This document shows positions 1-9,300 of a stretch of DNA of 51,777 nucleotides, piece after piece. The stretch comes from Hyphomicrobiaceae bacterium. Its GTDB lineage: Bacteria > Pseudomonadota > Alphaproteobacteria > Rhizobiales > Hyphomicrobiaceae. The stretch spans positions 1 to 51,777 of the forward strand of contig JANYHF010000086.1 of the NCBI GenBank assembly GCA_025359185.1, in the 5' to 3' direction. The position numbers and the translations under genes are program-made. Position 1 is the first letter of the stretch. Each line of letters opens with the position of its first letter. Under the pieces are notes generated by a model. That model saw only the letters and a list, made by a program, of their open reading frames with translations, did no database searches and was not told where the DNA came from.

Positions 1-8
1 GCCGACAA

Positions 9-30
9 GGGCGCAGCAAGAGCTGCGCCC
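9..30. terminator. Strong 9-bp hairpin at the left edge
   Basis: A perfect inverted repeat, GGGCGCAGC and GCTGCGCCC, is separated by the loop AAGA. The stem is very GC-rich, as expected for a transcription terminator or mRNA-stabilising hairpin of a gene lying left of the window. No T-run follows on either strand, so classical intrinsic termination is not shown. Confidence 0.4.
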
Positions 31-89
31 TGACCCAAACGACGCTGGTGTCCCCCGCTTCCACCAGCGATCGTCAGTGAGCCCCGAAG

Positions 90-124
90 CGGACAACTGA
101 TGTGCTATCAAAACCGGACAACTG
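90..124. repeat. 10-bp direct repeat, possibly the relic of an insertion-sequence end
   Basis: The decamer CGGACAACTG occurs twice, at 90-99 and 115-124, spaced by 25 bp. Short repeated blocks of this sort lie at the ends of several IS families, and the flanking DNA has no gene. No transposase frame is visible, so the IS reading is an inference and a binding-site reading is equally possible. Confidence 0.25.
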
Positions 125-214
125 CAAAAGCTACTGACAGCCATGGCGTACATAACTCAAGACACAATCGGCACAGGCAAGCAACACACAGGACAAATTT
201 CCATACACTTTCCA

Positions 215-319
215 CAACCTTAAGTTGTTAAACAATTCCGTATAGCAATTTGCTGCGAACACTTGAATGCATCAAGCAGCGCCGGGGCCAGGACTTGGCC
301 GGTTAACACCTGTTTAACC
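215..319 (+). promoter_or_regulatory. AT-rich, palindrome-dense leader upstream of the giant surface-protein gene
   Basis: The stretch from 1 to 392 contains no convincing gene. Its right half has several short inverted repeats: CAAC/GTTG at 215-227, overlapping TTGTT-A-AACAA at 225-235, GGCCA/TGGCC at 286-300, and GGTTAA/TTAACC at 301-319. The local AT-richness at 180-260 and the position before a 10-kb gene suit a promoter and operator region. I could not place a convincing -35/-10 pair. Confidence 0.35.
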
Positions 320-392
320 AAATCAGCTCACCTGAGCATTAAGCGTTCCTCGTGAGTTGCGTCCTCCCTGGCTGCTAATTTTCGGGTCAACG

Positions 393-3300
393 ATGCTCAT
401 CCAAGCTCGCGCTCTGCGGACGCCGGTCCGTGCACTGATTGCTGTTGCCGTGACTCTGGTATGGCTGGGTGGAGGAGCAGGGGCGGCGTGGGCCACCGGC
501 GTCGATATGCAGATGACGACCAAGGTACAGACGCCACCTGATCCGGTGCCCGTCGGCACACTGATGACCATCCAACTCAACGCTGAAAACAGCGGCACGC
601 TGACGGCCAGCAATCCGAAGATGGTGATTACTCTGCCTGCGGCGGTGGATGCGACGTTTGTCTCGGCCTCGAGCCCGAACGGCACTTGCGACGTGGCACC
701 CGACAGCAATCGCAAAATCACCTGCCTGTTTGGCGCGACGCTGAAAGGCACCCAAGGTGGTGGTGGCGCACCCGTCTCCGTCACCGTGATGCTGACGCCG
801 ATCGTGCCGAACCCGCCCGGCGTGATTACCACTACCGCCACTGTTTCGTCCGATCTTCCGGTCGATAGCAACCCCGGCAACGAGACGCTGGACATCCAAA
901 CCACGGTGATCGCGTCGGCGGACCTCACCATCGCCAATGTCGTGTCCGGCACGCAGCGCCTCTCAGCGTCCTCCCCGGTCATCGCGGGCGGGCGCATCAC
1001 CTATTCGACCGTCGTCCACAATAACAGTTTGTCGTCCGCCGCCGACGCCAAGGTCACGTTCACGGTGCCCACCGGCCTCGATTATGACGCCTCTTCGGTC
1101 GCCGGCGCTGACTGGAGCTGCGCGCCCCTCGCCCCACCGAACCTTGTTTGCACGCACGCTCATACGATTGCGGGCGGGGCCGATGCGACGACACTGACAT
1201 GGTCGGGCAAGATCACGACCACGTCGGGCAATCTCGTCCTTGGAGCCAGCGTCGCGTCCAAGACGCCCGACAGCGTCGGCTCGAACAACATCGAAACCAT
1301 CACCAGCCTTGTCACCAACGGCGCTGACCTGACCATCGCCAAAACCATCGGCGCCAAGCCGGCCATCGGCGGTCAGGCGTCTGTATTCACACTGACGGTC
1401 AACAACGCCGGCCCCTTCGCCGCCGCTGACGCCACCGTGACGGACCTGATCGATCCCATGTTCGACGTGGCTTCGGCTACGGGCGCGCCCTGGGTTTGCT
1501 CCATCGGCGCCAAGGTGACATCCGGCACGCCTATCAGTTGCACGCGCGGCTCCACTGCTGTCGGTGCGGCGGGCACGATTGTTATTACGGCGACCCCGGA
1601 CAATACATTAATCCCTGCCGGCAACAACGCGTTGACCAACGCGGCGCATGCCGGCAGCGCCGCGACGCTGGACGGCGACCTCAGCAACAATGATGCCCAC
1701 GTCGATTTCGATCTGTTGCGCGATGGCGTCGATCTGCAAATCGGCATCACCCGCGACCCTCATCCGTTTGCGATCAACACGCCTGTCATCACGACCATCA
1801 CCGTGCACGACAACGGCCCGCGCAAGGCGACGCCCGCCCTGCCGATTGAGGTCATCTACACGCTCGCCACGGGCGAAGAGTACGACAACGCCGACAGCTC
1901 CGATCCAGGCTGGGCCTGCGCCCCGTCAACCGGCATCGTGACCTGCACGTATTCCAAAGACATTCTGTACACCCAAAGCGCTCTGCCGCTGTTGGTCACC
2001 ACCCACGCCACGGCGGGTGGCGCAGCCACGCCCCTGTCCACCAACCCAACCGTCTGCACCGGCCAGCACGCCGGGTTTGCGGCGGATACCAATCCGGACA
2101 ATGACTGCCTGGCGATGCATTTTGAATATTTTGTGTCAACGGCCAGCGCCGATCTCGAAGTGACCAAGACGCTGGACACCACCTCGCCGCTGCCCTTCAA
2201 CAGCGACACGATCACCTACACGCTCAAAGTCAAAAACCTCGGACCCGACGCCGCCACCAATGTGGATCTGACAGACACTATTCCTATGTATGTCGATGCC
2301 CTCTACGGGCGACCCGCGACCACAGTTACGGCCACCAGCGACGTGACGTGTACGGGGAGCCACACCGTTGCCTGCACCTGGGCGTCAATCGCAAAGGACG
2401 AAGTCAAGACGGTGTCCATCACCGTCAAACGCCCCATCGGCAATTCCCAGGCCTGGGTCAACTCCGCCACTGCTTACTCCAGGGACGTCGGCGATCCGCA
2501 CCACAATAACAACACGGCTGACGCGCCGTCTGTTTCGGTTGATTCCGTCGCCGAAATCGAACTCGTCTCAAAGAACATCACGCCCGCCAGCGTCAAGGAA
2601 GGCGTTGATGCCATCTACACGCTGACGGCTCGTAACAACGGTCCGTCACTCGCCACCAATGTGCGAATCGACGATACGTTCAACGTGACCGCTGGGGCCG
2701 CAGGCTCGGGTACCTTCACCTTCCTCGAAGTCACTGGCACAGCCCACACCGGTGCCGCCACCTGCACTTTCGATCAAGGCACGTACAAAGCTCATTGTGA
2801 TATCGGCGATCTCGCGTCTGGCGAACAGCAGGTCATGACCGTGCGTATTCGCCCCAATTTCCTGCCCGGCTTCCGCGTAAGTGGTAGCGAGCATCGCGAC
2901 TTGACCAATACTGCCGTGGTTGTCACGGACACGCCCGAAAGCGACGGCGCCCCTCTCACTGCCGTTGCTGATGCCAACAACACCAAATCCGCCACGCTGC
3001 AAATCATCCCCGGAGACGTTGATCTGGTCATCCACAAGGGCGACCTGGGCGACCCCGTGGCCTATGACGTGACCGCAGGCAAAGACTCGCTGATCGTCTA
3101 CAAGATCGAAGTCACCAATGGGGGTCCGTCATTCGCGACCGGCGTGCATTTCGTTGACACCTATCCCGCCTCGGCGAGCCCATCTACGCCCGGCGTCCAC
3201 TCCCTCCAATTCATGTGCGATCTCGCCTCAGCGGCGGTGGATAGCACCTGCCCCGTCACACCTGCAAACATCTGCACCGGCGGCGCGGGTAGCGTCTCGT

Positions 3301-6300
3301 GCGCCGCCGGCTCTGGCGGCGACCTCGCGGCTGGCGACAGCTTCACGCGTTATCTCGTGTTCAAGGTCGAGCAGGCTCCGCTACCCACCGGCACGACGTT
3401 CCTCAACACAGTCGATTTGCTCAGTAATGAGCATGAAACGCTGCAAGCGAACAACCACGCCAACGAAAACACAACCGTCCGTATTCTCGCGGATATGGAG
3501 CTGACGAGCAAGACGGCCAGCCTCGCGTCTGTCAGGTTGAACGAGAATTTCACATGGGCGATTGCGATCAAGAACAAGGGTCCGGGTCTGGCCACGGCCG
3601 TCAAGGTCACTGACTCGCTGCCCGCCGGCATGGTGCTGACAGGCGCGCCGAGTTTTACATTTGGCGGGCCGGGCACTTGCGACGGCGCTGCGGGCGACAC
3701 CAGCCTCACTTGCTACGTCACCAACGACATGGCCAATGGTGACACCGCCACGATCACCGTACCCGTGAAAATCACGTCACACACTGTGACCGAGGATTTG
3801 ACGAACACCGCGACGGTCTCGACCAAATCCATCGATCTGGTATCGAGCAACGACTCTGCCGACGGCAAGGTCACGGTCCTCGTATCCTCGGTCTCGGGCC
3901 ATGTCTATCACGACAAGAACAACAGCGGCTCGTTCGTCTCCGGCAATGGAATCCCTGGTGTCAAGGTTACTCTGACGGGAACGGATGATCTGAATAACGT
4001 CATCACCCCCATCACCCAGGATACAACCGGCACCGATGGTACGTATTCATTCACTAGCCTGCGTCCCGGCACGTACATCGTCACTGAAGATCAGGCCGAT
4101 ACGGATCTTGCGCCCTATCTCGATGGCAAAGACACGCTCGGCACAGTCAACGCCATCACGACGGGCGCGAACGCAATCAAAAACCAGTTCACCGGCATCG
4201 TCCTCGGGTCCGACGTACCTGTCGGAACCGGCCGGGGCGTGAGCTACGACTTCGGCGAGGTCAAACCTGTCAGCATCGCGGGCGTTGTCTGGCATGATCA
4301 GAACAATGACGGTGCGATTGGCGGCACGGAACCCGACCGCATCGGCGGTGTTGATGTGACACTCTCGGGCAGCGAGATCGACGCCACCGGCGCTTCCGTC
4401 GCCATCACTCCGGTCACGGTGCAAACGGTTGGCAACGGCACCTATTCGATCACCAAGCGCAGCGATGGTTCCCTGCTGCGCCCCGGTACCTACACGGTGA
4501 CGGAGACCCAACCGGTCAAAGCCACAACCGGTTACATCCCAGGCTTGGCCGCCAAAGGTAAAATCGGCAGCGCCGCCGGCAACGGAACGCCGCACAACAC
4601 CCTTGCCAACGCCGATTTCGGCAACGTCATCGACACCATCACGCTGGCCAGCGGCGATGCCGCCACCGAGTATGACTTCGGTGAACTGAAGCCGGCCACA
4701 GTCGCTGGCAAAGTCTACTACGACGCCGACCGTTCGGGCGGCCCCAATGGCAGCGAGACGGGCCTTGGCAAGAAGTTCACGATCACATTGTCCGGTACAG
4801 ATTATCTTGGTAAGCCTGTCAGCAAGACGGCAGACACCGACCCAACGACCGGTACCTTCAGCTTCACGGACCTCGCGCCCGCTGACAGCGCCGGCTACAC
4901 TGTCACCGAAACGACCACGCCATCGGACTACTTCCCCGGTGCCATCTCGGCGGGCACCGGACCTGTGGGTACGCCCAGCACAACCGTGCGTGCCATCGAC
5001 GGCATAAAGTTGATGTCCGGCAACGACGGCACCACCTACGACTTCGGTCACACGCGAGCCAGCATCGGTGGCTATGCCTACCATGATCAGAACAATGACG
5101 GTCTGAGAGCGGGCGATGCAGGCATTGATGCCGTCACCATCACGCTGCATTGCCAGGCACCCTTTTCCGACGTGACGAAAGTTACTCTGACCGATGTCAG
5201 CGGCGCTGGACACTATCAGTTCAATGACGTTCCGCCGTGCACAGACAGCGCTGGCTACAAGTTGATCGAAACGCAACCTACTGCCTATTCTCTGGAAGGC
5301 ATGGCTACAGTTGGTACTGGACCCTCGGTGTCTGCCGGAACAGCACGCAATACACTTCCGGTTGCGCCAATAAACCTTTATGGCAACAGCATCTCTGGCA
5401 TCAAGTTTGGCGGCGGCGAAGTCGCAACAGAGTACAACTTCGGCGACATGAAGTCTGCTTCTCTCTCCGGCATTGTCTACTACGATAAGAACCGCGACGG
5501 CACACTCAATACGACGCCTGCGGCGGAAGCTGGCATCGATGGCGTGACCATCAAACTCACCGGCAAGGACTATCTGGGCAACCCGGTCAGCGCATTGCCA
5601 CAAACGACGGCCGGCGGCGCGTACAGCTTCCCCAACCTGAAACCATCTGATGCCACGGGCTACACGCTGACTGAAACACAGCCATCGGACTACTTCGACG
5701 GCACCGTCAATCCCGGCACCGAAGGCGGTACCGGCACCGTCGCCAACATCATCTCCGCCATCAAGCTCGCCTCGGGCAAAGACAGCACCGCCAACAATTT
5801 CGGTGAGACGCGCGCCAGCCTTTCCGGCGTGATCTACCACGACAAGAACTATGACGGCCTGCACGCGGGCGATCCGGGCATCGCGGCCACAAGCGTTGTG
5901 ACCCTGAGCAGTACGTGCAGCCCCACCATCCCTGACCGCCCCGCCGATTCGGACACCAGCGGCGTCTACACCTTCGACGATATCCTACCCTGCGCTGGCG
6001 GCTACACGCTGACGGAAACGACGCCCACGGGCTACTTGCCTGGCAAAGCCACCACGGGCGTCATCGAAACCGTTGCCACGGGCACGGACAGTAATGGCGC
6101 CAGCGATGCCACCTTCGGCAACGTCATCTCCGTCATCAAATTCGCCAAGGGCGTTCCCGGCACGGAATACAATTTTGGCGAAGTCAAAGAGTCCTCTCTG
6201 GCCGGTAACGTCTATCTGGACAAGAACCACTCCGACAAATTTGAGACCGGCAACCCGGGCATCCAAGGCGTCATCGTGACACTGAGCGGCAAGGATTATC

Positions 6301-9300
6301 GCGGCCGAGACGTGACCGCCTCCAATCTTGCTCCGCAGACGGACATTGATGGCCACTACGCCTTCACCCATCTTCCGCCCGCAAGCACCGCTGGCTACTC
6401 CGTCACCGAAACTCCGCCGACGGGCTACTTTGATGGTGCGATCACGGCTGGTATTCCCCCGTTGGGCACGACAGTCGTGCACGCCGTCACCACCATCAAG
6501 CTGCTGTCCGATACAGCTGCCGTAAACTACGACTTCGGCCACAAAGTCGCGGGCCTCAATGGCTACGTCTATTACGACAAGAACAACGACGGCATACGTA
6601 GCGGCGCGGCTGAAGTGGGCATCGGCGGCGTCAAGGTGACGTTGTCTGGCGCTAGCTGCGGCTCACCGTCGGCATCTCTGACCACATCACTCGACGCAAC
6701 CACCGCCAACGGCACCGGCAGCTACGGCTTTGACAACCTGCCACCTTGCGCCAACGGCTGGACACTGACGGAAACCGCACCCGCGACAGGGGGCTATCTG
6801 CCAGGCCTTGCTACGGTTGGCGCAGTCGGCACGGCTCACGCTGATGGCACCGCGGATAACACCTTCGCCAACGCCACGTTCGGCAACGTCATCTCCGGCA
6901 TCACTCTCAACGCCACCGACCTTGCCCAAAACTATAACTTCGGCGAACTGAAACCGGGCTCCATCGCGGGCAACGTGTACTACGACATCGACCAGCTCAA
7001 AACCCGGAACGGCACGGAACCAGGCATCGGCGGCGTCACGCTGACGTTGACGGGCACGGACTATCGTGGCCGCCCCATTGCGGCTGTTGTGAAAACGACT
7101 GATGACACAACGGACGCCACGCGCGGCAACTACCTGTTCGACACCGTGCCCCCTGGCTCCTACATTGTCGCGGAAACACAGCCTGGCCTCTACGCGGATG
7201 GGTCCGTGCGGAGGGGTTCGCTCGGCGGCACCGAAGGCACCAACTCGCTCACAGTCATTCCGGTCACGCCGGAAGATGCCGGTACCGCCTATAATTTTGG
7301 CGAAATCGCGGGCGGACTGTCAGGCACCGTGTTCGATGACCCGGACAACAATGGTGACGTCACGTCTGGCGATCATGGCATCAAGGATGTCACTGTGACC
7401 GTCACCGGTTGCGGCCTCGCAGCCCCGATCGTCGTGAAAACGGACGCTGACGGCCACTACTTCGCTGGCCCGCTCGCCACTTGCAGCACCGGCTACACCA
7501 TCACAGAAACGCAGCCAGCGGACTATTCCGACGGCATCACCAAGAAGGGCAGCTTCGGTGGTACCGACACGACGCCAAACGTGATCTCGTCCATCCCCGT
7601 CAATTCCGCCACCAACGGTATCACCTACAATTTTGGCGAACATGCCAAGATCAGCACCGATATTGCCTGCGCCCTGACGGCTCCCGTCGCCCACAACATG
7701 CAGCAGCCATTCAACCTCGCCTTCACGATCACCAACGGCTCGGCAGGCGCGGCTCCGGCTGGCGAATTCACGCAAACCCTGCCAGCAGGTTTCGTGCTCA
7801 CGGCCGTTCCCACATCCGGGCAAGGTACCTGCACGGGCACCGTGGGCGGAACGTCTGTCAGCTGTGATTTGGGCTTTGTCACCATCGGTGCCTCTTTCGC
7901 CATCACGGTACCCGTGAAGGCCATCAGCTACCCCGCTGGCGGCACCATCGAGACGACAGGCATGGTCACGACCGACGGCGCCGACACCGGGGCACCCAAC
8001 AACAGCTGCAAGGCCTCGCTGCCCACCGTGCAGTCAACGCTTGCGGGCCTCGTATTCCGCGATGACAACAACAACGGCACGCAGCAGACGGGCGAAGAAG
8101 GCATCGTGAGCACCACGATCAAGCTGACCGGCAAGGACCTCTACGGCAACGCCGTGGCGCTCTCTGTCCCCAGCAACGCCGACGGCACCTACTCTTTCGC
8201 AGGCCTCGCGCCCGCCGATGAGGCCGGCTACACCGTCACCGAAACGCAGCCTGCGGGCTATGTCGATGGCATCGATACGCTTGGCGACAAGGGTGGCACG
8301 CTCGGCAATGACGTGGTCAGCGCGATCCTGCTGGCTGCCGGGGTAGACGCCAAGGGCTACAACTTCGCCGAAATCGGCAAGGGCCTCAGCGGCAAGGTTT
8401 ATGTCGACAGCAACAACAACGGCGTACCCGATGCAACAGAAGCAGGCATTGGCGGCGTGATCATCACGATCACGGGCACCAGCGCGGATGGCCATCCTGT
8501 CAACCTCACGGCGACGACGGCGGCCGACGGCACCTGGATCGTCGGCGGCCTGCCACCCACCAACGCCGCCGGTTACACCGTCACCGAAAGCCAGCCGAGC
8601 CTTTGGGCCGACGGCAAGGATGCGGCCGGATCGGCTGGCGGCACCGTCGCCAACGACAAGATCACGGCCGTGATCCTGCCCGGCAGCGGCGTCAGCACGG
8701 GCTACAACTTCGGCGAGCGCGGCGGAATGCTCTGCGGCTTTGTCTACAATGACGGCAACGACAATGGCCTCAAGGATGCCAACGAGGCGGGCATCGCAGC
8801 GGTAGTGCTGACACTGACCGGAAATGACGCCAATGGTCAGCCCATCACCCGGACGACAAAATCCAACTTGCTCACCGCATTGGCGACGCAGCCCGGCCGC
8901 TACTGCCTCGACGATCTTCCGGTGTCGGATGGCGCAGGCTTCACCATCACCGAAACCCAGCCACCGAACACCGACGACGGCAAAGTCACGCCAGGCTCGC
9001 TGGGGGGCACGGCCGGAACCAATGTCCTCACTGGTATTGCGATCACAACGGCGGGTGCCAAGGGTGACAACAACAACTTCGGCGAGATCGACCACAACGC
9101 CGCTACGCTGTCGGGCTTTGTGTTCCTCGATAACCATCACGACGGCATCCATCGCCCCGGCGATGGGCGCGGCGGCTGGATTGTCGAACTGGTGCGCGGC
9201 CCGCTGGGCAATGCCGGCAAGGTTATCGCGACGACGACGTCTAATCCCGATGGCAGCTATGACTTCTCGGGCCTGCCACCGGGCGGCGGCTACACCGTCA

